The translations under genes and the position numbers were made by a program. 64,000 nt of DNA from Ornithodoros turicata (lineage: Eukaryota > Arthropoda > Arachnida > Ixodida > Argasidae), in NCBI RefSeq assembly GCF_037126465.1, contig NC_088204.1, positions 17,676,804-17,740,803 on the forward strand. The letters are read 5' to 3'. Below, piece after piece: positions 34,101-40,612 of the stretch. Each line of letters opens with the position of its first letter. Position 1 is the stretch's first letter. The notes below the pieces were generated by a model that saw only the letters and a program-made list of their open reading frames with translations, did no database searches and was not told where the DNA came from.

Positions 34101-36700
34101 TGCGAGGGTACCTCGTTATTCAAGATACAGTCGTCAGCGAACCGCTTAATATTGACTCCAACATGCTCGGCTATATCATTGATGTAAATCAGGAGTAATA
34201 AGGACCCTAATACAGACCCTTGCGGGACACCTGAACTAGCAGTTAAGCACGAAGATGTTTTCTTGTCACAGATTACAAACTCCTGTCATATATAGCTAAA
34301 CGCGAATTGATGCGTGCAAGGAGACGTGGATTCTTGTAGACGGACTGTATTTTTATCAACAGTGATATTATTCAATCAATTTAAGCGTTTAGAGTGTGAC
34401 GTCTTATCGGAAGCCTCTTCGCGATCTAGGAAAATCACGTTCACTTTCCTACCCTGATTAAACAAGGACAAATAATGAATGAAGTCGATTAACAAGAGTA
34501 CAGTAGAAGCTCCGTTTCTAAAACCATACTAAGCATTACTAATCAGATGGTTGTTCCCAAGAAGAATAAACATGTGAGAATACGAAGTACGCTCAAATAT
34601 TTTACATCACGTTGACAGTAACGAGATCGGGCGATGATCTTCAATATTGCACTCACTATCCTTTTTCGGCATAGGAATGAATAAATGAGTCATCAAGTGT
34701 TCATGCTGTTGCACGTGCGTTTATCTTATCTCTTTATCTCTTCGCCGGCATGGGAGTACTTCTGACCAGAAATCGACATATGGAAAAAAAAGAAAAGGAG
34801 GGGGGGGGGGGTGTACATGAATTGGTAGCCGAGCTGTACTGAACTCTCTCCGCCAGGGAGGGTGTACACCTCGCTGGGGGGTATACGAAACTCATTAGTA
34901 GGAACCAGCAGTCACTAGGCGAGATAGATCACGTGACATGCACCGCTCTGAAACAGCTTAGCTTATGTAGCAGGGCGTACAACCTTCAATTTTTTTTCGT
35001 TCGGCTTTCGTTTCGGAATTCGTTTCGTTTTTTTTTCGGTTTTCGGTTCGGTTCAAAGAAAACGGTTCAGTTCTGGTTCAGCTCCTGAGTAAAAAAGTAA
35101 CGGTTCGTAGCAGGTTCGAACCGATTCAGTTTCACATGGTTTAACGAGAACTGATTGCAGCGAAAATAATCACCTTTATTCTTTCCAACAGAGAGAGAAA
35201 TAAAGAGTGGGGTTACAAGGTCCTACCATGTGCCTTATAGACAAAAAATAAAAAAATAAAAACGAGCCCGTCTTGTGCTCTGACACATTATTGCAATGTG
35301 AGGTTTCTGGAGTTTCCTACCCAAACACCGATGGATGCCATGTATTGTGCACTTGAGGTCTTGCGTTACGTACCCTTGCGAGCCAAATAGTTCAATTTTC
35401 CATTTGAACCGAAAGCCGAAAACATATTTTCAGTTTCCCTCCGGAGCATAAAACCTTTCGGTTTCGGTTTTCTTTCCATTCCGGTTCGCACAAAAACAAC
35501 AATTTTTTTTTCGGTTTTCGGTTCAGGGTTTCCGTTCGTTCCAGAAGCCTGCAATGTACTCGTAGTACTTTGCCTAAAACATTGTTTGGTACTCTATCAG
35601 TAAATTGACCGACCAAACCATTAATGGGCGTATCTTACCTTTAACTTGTTGACAAACAGGGCAATTTCGGCTCCAACGAGTCTTGTGTTGGCCACTGCAT
35701 GGACATATGACTGCAGCGTTCCATCTTTCCAATCGACCAGTACGACATTGCAGTCGTCCTTCGCTAGGTAGGCGTCCTTCATTTTCTGCAACAGTTTCAG
35801 AACTATGTTGGGCATAATTAGGAATAGTAAGGCAGTGGACTAACAAATAGTCAACAATGTCACCTCCGTCAACACCTTCCCTTCTTGTCTTATATCATTC
35901 TCATGACAAGACATTGTCTTCTACTGCATGGAAACCTTCATACACTGAACAACTTAACACTATGCAATCCACCAGGTTTTCTGGAGCATCTGGCAGCACC
36001 ACCTCCTTTCGCCTATGCTGCACTGACTTTCTATCGCATCTTCATCAGCCTTCATATACCGCTACGAGGATTCGTACTATACATGCGACAGTATAACGAA
36101 CACGGCGCTTTATCGAACGCACGTACACACAGGGAAAGGAAGGAGAAGGAAATACGTTCACGGGTGCGTATAGTCTTAGAGTCCCTTGAACTCCTCCTGG
36201 CAAGATTACGCCTTACGTTAAGCAGCATTTGAGAATAACCAGTGTGCTACTTCTACAACAATGCTTGTGACTGGTATGGTTGCATCTCAGTGAAAACATA
36301 ACGGGCCAGTGCGCCCCTCTAGGAACTGTACTGTTGTGGGTGCATTAATAGTAAAAAAAATTGAGCACAGTCACGAAAAGACCGCGTGGACATCACGAGA
36401 CACGCTTACTTACAATCATCCAATCAGTGAGGTCAATATTGTCGATCCAACCGTGCGTGATGAGCTTTGTGGGCCGCGTAGGTTGAAAGTGAGATAGCTT
36501 GATGTCTTGTTCAGTGGATGACCAAGATAGGACGTCGGCTTGTAACAAGTTGCTACGAGTGAACAGAGTGAACTTCGCGTTGATCTGCTCTCGCGTCATG
36601 GGCAGCATGTTCGCCGGTCTGTGCTGCTTGTGGTAGAAATCCGAACTGATTGTGATGCAACCAAGAGGACCATAGCACTGGCTGTCGCCCACAACCGCAC
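16091..36700 (-). CDS. Secreted neutral (pancreatic-type) lipase with PLAT domain, nine exons, 5' end missing
   Basis: Joining 36700-36414, 35785-35639, 32058-31950, 25315-25196, 23825-23694, 19653-19393, 17103-16983, 16461-16288 and 16172-16091 gives about 476 continuous codons. All eight junctions are GT-AG and agree in phase. The family hydrolyses ester bonds of acylglycerols or phospholipids outside the cell. Landmarks in order are an N-terminal Cys pair (CYGPLGC), ITHGW (oxyanion strand), VDWKDG, GHSLGAH (nucleophile Ser), GLDPAEP (catalytic Asp), HVDFYPNGG, a lid between two Cys with 23 residues, SCNH (catalytic His), and a C-terminal PLAT domain ([10 protein letters not shown] to [10 protein letters not shown]). 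All three triad residues and a full-length lid point to an active triacylglycerol-type lipase rather than a short-lid phospholipase A1. The first exon with start and signal peptide is not identified. Introns are full of transposons. Confidence 0.9.
16288..16461 (-). CDS. Lipase exon H: second half of the PLAT domain
   Basis: The exon is 174 nt between acceptor CTACGTGCAG and donor GTGTGT. It encodes [20 protein letters not shown] and [10 protein letters not shown], the end of a PLAT fold. Confidence 0.8.
16660..16770. repeat. A-rich run in a lipase intron
   Basis: A mixed A/G run with long oligo-A lies at 16743-16768. A tRNA-like string, GGGTTCGAACC, occurs at about 16560, so this may be a decayed SINE. 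Confidence 0.35.
16983..17103 (-). CDS. Lipase exon G: first half of the PLAT domain
   Basis: The acceptor ACTGTTTCAG is followed by 121 nt to donor GTATGT. It encodes [10 protein letters not shown] and [18 protein letters not shown], the beta-strand pattern of a PLAT/LH2 domain, which in the family binds colipase or lipid surfaces. Confidence 0.85.
17110..17985. other. Lipase intron sequence, nothing specific recognised
   Basis: Several GTCGGT/CGACTGA-type repeats occur around 17400-17700. They may be the end of an unrecognised DNA element. No coding region is recognised. Confidence 0.35.
17990..18745 (-). pseudogene. Non-LTR retrotransposon remnant: RNase H and C-terminal tail
   Basis: Over two frames the minus strand reads [18 protein letters not shown], then [19 protein letters not shown]. 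The latter is the RNase H motif of I/R1/LOA-type elements (HVGIPGNE.AD). A tail with [11 protein letters not shown] follows. At least one frameshift separates the segments, so it is dead. It lies in a lipase intron, in the same orientation as the gene. Confidence 0.75.
18790..18890. repeat. GGGCC-rich repeat segment
   Basis: Clustered GGGCCAGG, GGGCTGGGCC and CGGGCCCAGGCCGGG. A similar GC-rich patch occurs at 1105-1170. Confidence 0.4.
18895..19392. other. Lipase intron sequence with G/C homopolymers
   Basis: A GGGGGGGGG run lies at 19083-19093. Mirror-like segments around 19002-19130 (CCACCCCTGG and similar) may be a small element. Nothing more is recognised. Confidence 0.35.
19393..19653 (-). 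CDS. Lipase exon F: end of lid, catalytic histidine, Cys-rich segment
   Basis: The exon is 261 nt between acceptor TCATGCCCAG and donor GTGAGT. It encodes [11 protein letters not shown] (catalytic His), several Cys including [11 protein letters not shown], and NANKPFC, which links to the C-terminal domain. Confidence 0.9.
19891..20140. mobile_element. Palindromic MITE, family A', copy 4
   Basis: ACACTCTAAAAACTGAACTTC at the left and GAAGTTCAGTTTTTAGAGTGT at the right are exact inverses, with TA at both outer edges. Internal AGGCGTACGCCT and TATCATTCG motifs are mirrored in the two arms. Confidence 0.85.
20305..20509. mobile_element. Palindromic MITE, family A', copy 5, 5' truncated
   Basis: The right arm is complete (GAAGTTCAGTTTTTAGAGTG followed by TA). 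The left arm lacks the terminal part and starts within the TCGAAG...GAGGGAGGCGTACGC segment. Confidence 0.75.
20695..21935 (-). pseudogene. RNase H-type non-LTR retrotransposon 3' part, split by a MITE
   Basis: From 21935 downwards the minus strand reads [31 protein letters not shown] (RNase H Glu and Asp positions). After the MITE at 21500-21748 come [20 protein letters not shown], then [19 protein letters not shown] and [17 protein letters not shown] (C-terminal zinc knuckle). A 3' UTR with a G homopolymer follows at 20709-20726. The match to I/R1-like elements is clear. Copies of its 3' end occur at 24325-24530 and 29245-29500. Confidence 0.75.
21500..21748. mobile_element. Palindromic MITE, family A, copy 6
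   Basis: CACTCTTAGAAATGAACTAC at the left and GTTCATTTTTAAGAGTG at the right. It is inserted in the RNase H remnant, whose reading continues on both sides. The flanks show CT rather than TA. Confidence 0.8.
21914..22166. mobile_element. Palindromic MITE, family A, copy 7
   Basis: The left end CGCTTAGAAACGAACTTC is slightly eroded and the right arm ends GAAATTCAGTTTTAAGGG. The core AGGCGTACGCC is present in both arms. Confidence 0.75.
22266..22460 (+). mobile_element. tRNA-derived SINE, 5' truncated, CCA-rich tail
   Basis: It begins at GTGCCGGCTGTGCTGTCTGG, without the tRNA head. It keeps GGCACAGTTCCC and AGTCGTGACGTTGCCCACCT and ends in (CCA)n at 22430-22460. It matches the SINE at 2831. 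Confidence 0.75.
22531..23445. mobile_element. DNA element with CGCCGAAATAAAT termini and internal inverted repeat
   Basis: The left CGCCGAAATAAATCGTTTAA and the right, read inverted, CGCCGAAATAAATTCTTCAA, match. Subterminal AAAATAAA modules are numerous. A second pair of inverted arms (ATTCACGGTCTCGAAACAAA at about 22815, inverse at about 22970-23000) lies inside. No transposase is recognised. Confidence 0.6.
23694..23825 (-). CDS. Lipase exon [10 protein letters not shown] and start of the lid
   Basis: The exon is 132 nt between acceptor TACTTTACAG and donor GTACGC. It encodes [16 protein letters not shown] and the first part of the lid ([16 protein letters not shown]). Confidence 0.9.
24107..24325. 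mobile_element. Palindromic MITE, family A variant, copy 8, truncated right
   Basis: It starts at TTCACCACATAGCACG and contains GGGGCGTACGCCTTTTGTGAC and its mirror. The right arm stops at the adjoining 3'-UTR repeat. Confidence 0.6.
24325..24532 (+). repeat. Inverted copy of the retroelement 3' end
   Basis: This is the reverse complement of the 20700-20890 type. Shared strings are CTATAGTCGTGACGATGCCC and GGCCAACAACGGCAA, and it ends in TTTTTAAGAGTG. It holds a G run at 24427-24443. Confidence 0.65.
24540..25195. other. Lipase intron sequence, nothing recognised
   Basis: AT-rich sequence between exon D and the upstream repeats. No motif recognised. Confidence 0.35.
25196..25315 (-). CDS. 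Lipase exon D: catalytic aspartate
   Basis: The acceptor ATATTCACAG is followed by 120 nt to donor GTAAGT. It encodes GLDPAEPHF (catalytic Asp), then [17 protein letters not shown], both diagnostic of animal neutral lipases. Confidence 0.9.
25330..26060. other. Lipase intron sequence
   Basis: A G homopolymer lies at 25857-25872. No gene recognised. Confidence 0.35.
26060..26492 (+). other. Possible truncated coding fragment: [12 protein letters not shown] start
   Basis: On the plus strand ATGGCGTCCGAGCCGAAG (26451) opens a 12-codon frame with a basic PKKQK stretch. The adjacent MITE begins at 26493, a few bases after the frame ends. A second short frame, [18 protein letters not shown] (about 26143), ends at GAATT|GTAAGA, a donor-like site. 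Such starts are seen in transposon-derived genes, but I cannot name it. Confidence 0.25.
26493..27133 (-). mobile_element. Non-autonomous DNA transposon with ~20-bp terminal inverted repeats, copy 2
   Basis: An inverted copy of 72-691. It starts TTAGGTGCCACTCCGGACT and ends AGTGGCACTTTAA. Most of the interior aligns by eye, with scattered substitutions. Confidence 0.7.
27248..27460. mobile_element. Palindromic MITE, family A, copy 9, diverged left end
   Basis: It contains CACATAGCATGCTCCTAGCC, a GCCTCCCGTTTTCAACAAAT right arm and GTGAAGTTCATCTTGAAGAG at the right end. The left terminus is eroded. Confidence 0.6.
27640..28193 (+). pseudogene. Tigger/pogo transposon remnant
   Basis: The plus frame near 27722 reads [26 protein letters not shown], close to the psq-type helix-turn-helix of Tigger transposases. 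The frame then breaks. The right terminus GCAGGTTTCACTAT matches the inverse of a CAGTGAAACCTGC Tigger end. The DDE domain is missing. Confidence 0.65.
28194..28635. other. Lipase intron sequence with a fragment of the 171-bp repeat
   Basis: Positions 28536-28590 match one hairpin pair of the tandem repeat (CCACAAGATATTCCCG, CAGACGACAC...GTGTCGTCTGC). The rest is AT-rich and unassigned. Confidence 0.5.
28640..29130 (+). repeat. GC-rich segment with a helical Arg/Glu/Ala frame
   Basis: From about 28879 the plus strand reads [20 protein letters not shown] and [10 protein letters not shown], a charged helix. Similar Arg/Ala-rich text (AADKARKRRAA) occurs on the minus strand at about 61210. Probably a dispersed transposon-derived repeat. 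Confidence 0.3.
29245..29505 (-). repeat. Retroelement 3' end fragment
   Basis: Same family as 20700-20900: a G run (29256-29265), GGCTCGCTGTTGTTGGCCAC, GTCGTCACGACTACAGCC, then an A run and CAAGGCCTACCTTCTGCAGA. Confidence 0.6.
29830..31165. other. Interior of the candidate 2-kb element
   Basis: AT-rich, with short frames on both strands and no recognised domain. Confidence 0.35.
31170..31380. mobile_element. Palindromic MITE, family B
   Basis: The left CAGGGTGTTTGTTTTTATTC mirrors the right ACAAATGAACATCCTG. Further in, AGCGCTCATTTGACAGTTGG faces CCACCTGCCAAATGAGCGCT, and CGTAGTTACAAACA faces TGTTTGTAACTACG. TA follows the right end. Confidence 0.7.
31810..31925 (+). mobile_element. SINE 3' fragment next to lipase exon C
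   Basis: CCACTCTTGCCCTCTGTCC through CACTTGCTTCGCGGCGCTA-like text and an A-rich end match the 3' half of the SINE at 9903. It ends about 25 bp from the donor site of exon C. Confidence 0.6.
31950..32058 (-). CDS. Lipase exon C: nucleophile elbow
   Basis: The acceptor is CATGTTACAG and the donor GTACGC, leaving one base. It encodes [16 protein letters not shown]. The Ser of GHSLG is the nucleophile. A SINE tail lies only about 25 bp past the donor. Confidence 0.9.
32160..33480. other. Lipase intron sequence with a 165-codon frame of unknown nature
   Basis: The plus frame at 32771-33268 has no recognised motif and is probably part of a decayed repeat. The text at 32355-32425 (TAATGTATAGTAGGGCTAAC...ACCAACCAACC) matches 14490-14545, marking another dispersed repeat. 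Confidence 0.35.
33480..34720 (-). pseudogene. CR1-like non-LTR retrotransposon fragment (reverse transcriptase)
   Basis: Reading the minus strand from 34710 down gives, in broken frames, [59 protein letters not shown] (catalytic FADD), and near the end [17 protein letters not shown]. This is the order of RT blocks 2 to 5 and the thumb of CR1-like elements. Stops and frameshifts are frequent. It lies in the intron between lipase exons B and C, in gene orientation. Confidence 0.8.
34978..35550. repeat. GGTTCGGTTTTCGGTT-rich repeat, probable hAT-type element
   Basis: Repeated CGGTTTTCGGTTCGG and AACGGTTCAG at both ends (34985-35150 and 35400-35540), with a plain middle. Relatives lie at 43790-44000 and 51765-52175. 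Confidence 0.5.
35639..35785 (-). CDS. Lipase exon B
   Basis: Exactly 49 codons, phase 0 on both sides, between acceptor ACTGTTGCAG and donor GTAAGA. It encodes [29 protein letters not shown], the strand-helix region before the nucleophile elbow. Confidence 0.85.
35790..36410. other. Lipase intron between exons A and B
   Basis: Nothing recognised apart from the splice sites. Confidence 0.5.
36414..36700 (-). CDS. Lipase exon A (first found): N-terminal lipase region
   Basis: The acceptor is TTCTACTCTGCAG. The exon begins with the last two bases of a split codon. It encodes [10 protein letters not shown] and the strand THGWIDN, and ends after WMI at donor GTAAGT in phase 0. The first two Cys fit the usual N-terminal disulfide of the family. 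Confidence 0.85.
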
Positions 36701-36939
36701 CTGCAGAGTAGAAAGTAGGCGTACTTGTTTCATATTGGCTGTTAGTCCCAGAAAATCGATCTTGTGCCTGGCATGTTTCTGGCGTATCGTTGAAGAAGTA
36801 ACATAAGGAAACAGCGCTAAGCAAGCTTTCGTTATGTTCGGCATTCGCCGACTCGTCCAACCTGTCACTTTCATGAAGAACATGTGGTACGTGATCGGAA
36901 TAAGGGGAAAGGCTGCGTTCCCTTCTTCTGTGTTTGTGG

Positions 36940-37400
36940 TTTTGGGGTTTAACCCGATACGATACTACCAACACGTTTTATGTCGTCTTTGTATCATATT
37001 TCTATAAATACCTGAAGTACCTGATTGCCCCGCCAGTAATATTTGTGATGCAGTGCATACGACTACTTCTCTGAAATCTAGGGTCTAGTAATGTTGTTTT
37101 TGTCAACTCCCGGACTAGAGTATCGTCCCTGGCGATGAGACCCCCACTCATCGTCATTCAAATAAGGTTGTTGTTTTTGTTAAATCTCGGGGAAAAAAGT
37201 GCTGCTGAGTGATACGTACGTGATGCCTATACAGTGAGCCTTTTTGTGGCATAGCAGTGGAGGGAAAAAAAAAAAACGCTTACGGCGTTTACGTATGAAA
37301 GAGAAATACACGCACAAACCAAGTAGTACTATCATTGTTTAGCAATTCTAGCAATTGCCGTAATTTTTTGTTTATCCTAAAGGTAGCGTACGCTACCTTT
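36940..37400. repeat. Dispersed repeat copy B, left part
   Basis: Collinear with 4310-4710: GGGTTTAACC, CTCTGAAATCTAGGGT, GTTGTTTTTGTTAAATC, CACAAACCAAGTAGTACTAT. It is separated from its right part (39390-40260) by about 2 kb. Confidence 0.6.
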
Positions 37401-37406
37401 AGGATA
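37373..37406. repeat. Perfect 34-bp palindrome
   Basis: TATCCTAAAGGTAGCGT followed directly by its reverse complement, without spacer. It sits where the left part of dispersed repeat copy B stops. Confidence 0.85.
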
Positions 37407-37409
37407 CCG

Positions 37410-38535
37410 GCAGAAGACAGGCAGTTTATGTTGACCGCGTAATATAATGTCAGCTTGTTGCTCGTAAACGCAACGCAACAAGTTACAATGTGACAGGGAA
37501 CGCTTAATAAAATTTGACAGCACAATTGCAGCAAAACAAGTAGGAGGTAAAAGAAGTTGAAGTAATATAGGGACTGTGCGACAAACTGGTGGCGCCGCGA
37601 TGCAGCCTCCGGAGAAAGTACCTTGCGTGAATGCCGCCGGGTAGCCAGCTTTGTTTACATGTGAAGTGCGGGCATCACTGAAACTGTTGCATTGCTAACT
37701 GTGCCAGCACCTAAAAGAACTCATCATTAGGGACCAGATGCTTCATTTCTCGTGATTTCTACGCCTCCAATACCACCGAGGTCACTAGACTCGCAGCGAA
37801 TACCGTTTGTGACGCGCGTTCAGCCATTGCACACACAACATGAGCGAATATATTCTATTTCTTTTGTTCTAGTTTAAATGAAACTGAATGAGGACCTGCA
37901 AAATGATCAATGATTTACAGTTTCCACATTCGTGACGGTGAAACGCCGCTGGATACTGTATCACCGTCAAATGCACCGACCAAACGGCAACCTATTTCGA
38001 GATAATGATTGAGGTGTTTCATCACCAGTGCCCAGAGCCGATATTGCTCCCGGTATGACGAGTCTCACAGTGAGAACAGAAGTTCTACGTTGTCCAAAAG
38101 GTTTAGTATTTACGCACCGACCATTTCACAGCTGTCGTCCCGCAAGGCTACGGCGGTAGCCGAGGTAAAAACTCATATGATTTCTTCTTTGAGGATCTCT
38201 TTAGCGTTATTGTACCTGAAGATACTGGAAAAACTGTAGTACAAGTTCAGTCAATAAGTTGTGACCCCACGTGTTTACTTGTATGGATAAAACGGACGCA
38301 CGATGTACATTTCAGTGACGAAGCTATGTGTGTGCAAAGACGACGAAAGGAATACAAGACTCAGTCAAAAACATGATATTACAAAGGGCTGGAGTCAGAG
38401 GAATATACACGTATATAGCCTTCGCTAGCAAGCCAGGATTTTGTGAGGAGTCAAATAACCATCCTCTCGATGTATCACTTACAGGTGTTTTTACCGGACA
38501 GACGCGAGTGGCTGTTCTCCTTCCGTACTGTTAGA
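37410..38535. other. Insertion interrupting dispersed repeat copy B, unassigned
   Basis: No coding motif recognised. Several short frames only. Confidence 0.35.
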
Positions 38536-38546
38536 TGCATTATAAA

Positions 38547-38994
38547 TAGGTAGTGACTTATTCGGGTTAAACCCGATTCCGCCCGGTTATTCCCCCCCGA
38601 ACTGAACTCCGACTAATTCGGGTTAAACCCGATTTCTCCCCGAATTCCAGTCACTATGAAATCCCCAGGTGACGCTTCCACTGAAGACGAACAAAGGTTA
38701 CCACGTGTAACACATGCGAGAATGGGTCACTTACATTCCCAACAATACACCCATGTCTGTCAACACTCTCTATGTCTTCGGGGATTACCGCTGGAAGGTC
38801 ACGATCCCGCAGAAAAACAAAAAAGAGAGATTAGGGGAGGACTTAATAAACAAGAGGAGAAACAAAAACACCCAATAACATCCGAAGGCACAATTATCGC
38901 CCGATTTCTCCCCGAATTACAGATTTAAAAATGGCGCCCGATTTTTACTCCCCGAATCTGAGAAAGGCATTTAATCCGAAAAAGTCACTCCCTA
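38547..38994. mobile_element. hAT-type MITE (448 bp) with perfect 8-bp target duplication
   Basis: The left end TAGGTAGTGACTTATTCGG and inverted right end TAGGGAGTGACTTTTTCGG match. ATTATAAA flanks both sides (38539-38546 and 38995-39002). An 8-bp duplication and TAGG-type ends are typical of hAT. The interior repeats CCCGAATT and CCCGATTT. Confidence 0.85.
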
Positions 38995-39242
38995 ATTATA
39001 AATACGGTGGTTGCTTCTGTGCAGTTTGTCTCCATTCTCTTCGTTCGCTCTCCAGAAAGGTTCCACATTATTTGCACTTCGAAAATTAGCCCTTCTAATT
39101 ACGGCGGTCGCCACGCAAGCTACGGTTCCACTTGAGAATGCATAGAACGGGCGGCGTGGTATCACGTCGGATACTTCCAAGAACGCCACTGGCGGCGCTG
39201 TCGCGACAGAGCAGCGCGCCCCCTTTAGGTGTCGCACGGTCC

Positions 39243-39383
39243 CTATATATTGCGCCCGACAGACTTGCTGCTCCTAGTGGCTACATAGTCGACACGTAGC
39301 CAACTTCTTTGGCTTTAGACCCAGTGTCGTCCGCATGCAACGTAGTTTTGCCGCCGTCGTACTTTACGAGCAATGCGCAGTTG
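39243..39383 (+). promoter_or_regulatory. Candidate TATA promoter with short first exon
   Basis: CTATATAT at 39243-39250 is followed about 28 bp downstream by CAGACTTGC-type start-site sequence. An ATG at 39335 begins MQRSFAAVVLYEQCAV, and the frame runs into a strong donor, TTG|GTAAGT, at 39383/39384. No downstream exon was found. It is on the strand opposite to the lipase. Confidence 0.3.
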
Positions 39384-39389
39384 GTAAGT

Positions 39390-40260
39390 AGTCAATTTTG
39401 ATTTTCTAAAAGACCTGCGAGTGCAACTGGGACGAAAATTGTGACGTACGAGTATTGAAGAGTACTTGGGCTGTGAAATAGACAAATCTTCTGAAATTGT
39501 TCCTCTGGCGCTTTAAAGTGTCGTTTCTTGTTTTCTAGAAGGAAGGCTATGACCTGATTATGTACCTCTTTGTCTCTTGTGCCAGCTTCCATTATTCCTT
39601 GTTTTAGCCTTCGTCGGTTATATCACAATTTACGCCACTTCCCTAGGCAACAAATTAAGTATGCGTCAATTGCACTTACAGTACTCGCGAAGGCCATCAA
39701 GTAAGCTGAGATTAAGCTTTGAATGTGTTTAACAAAGATGCCTTAAGATTAGGCCAAGGCCCCTGTTTTGACAGCCCAAGTCCGGAAGGAAAATTTATTG
39801 TTTATGCTGATGATACCAGTATGTTTTTCAGTAGTGACATATACAACAAAAACAACAACAACAACAAAAAAGGAAATAGACAAAGCCGGTAGGTTACGTG
39901 GTCATCAGTAAAAAGCTAAATGTAAGTGCGCGTAAAGCTAATGCTGTCTTCAACCAACTCGAAATGACAACGTACATCTACGGTTGATGTTTATGCGGTT
40001 TAATGAAGGTCGGTATCGTCGACGCGCCAGGAGGTCGTTTTGCTCCTTCTGTGAACTGGGGCTGTGTTATTATGAGCTGGGGGCGACCGTGTTCAGTTCC
40101 GAGTACAGTCAAAAATTTTGGCATGGTACATACAAACGAGCATTTCTTACCATATGAAACTTTGTAGATTTGAAGTTTTGTTCACGCTTCATTGTGAAAC
40201 AACACAGTCTTCGCATGCATACACATTGACGCACATTAGTTGACGCAGACAATATTCATT
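39390..40260. repeat. Dispersed repeat copy B, right part
   Basis: Collinear with 4715-5560: TTTTCTAGAAGGAAGGCTAT, TTAGGCCAAGGCCCCTGTTTTG, an RT remnant with VYADDTSMF (about 39817), and ACGAGCATTTCTTA to GACGCAG. Confidence 0.65.
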
Positions 40261-40612
40261 CGTTGTGCGGGTTTTCTCTCGGGAATTCACGCGTTTACAC
40301 GTTCTCGTGGAAGGCCTGTCATGAATGTCTTGCATGCTTTTGGCTTCGAAACCCTTGTTCCTCTCGCATTCGATCAGTTGGCGTTGTTGATGTTGGTGAA
40401 AAAAAAAATAATAGGGAGAGGTTCAATTCGTCACACCACAAATTCGGCTACTCCCATAAACCGACCCCCCCCACCCCAAAAAGGGAAAAAATATAAAAGA
40501 GACCCCCCCCCCCCACTCCCCACCGCTTATTCGATCAGTGTCACCATCATTGTGTGTTTTCTCGTCTTTCCTTCCCTGTCGTAAGTGCAAGATATGGGCC
40601 GGTTTGCATAAA

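Noticed and set aside
37289..37534. Hydrophobic minus-strand frame (MLQLCCQILLSV) as the lipase signal peptide
   Set aside because: The nearest donor (CATT|GTAACT) is phase 0, whereas exon A needs one leftover base, and the frame overlaps a dispersed repeat.
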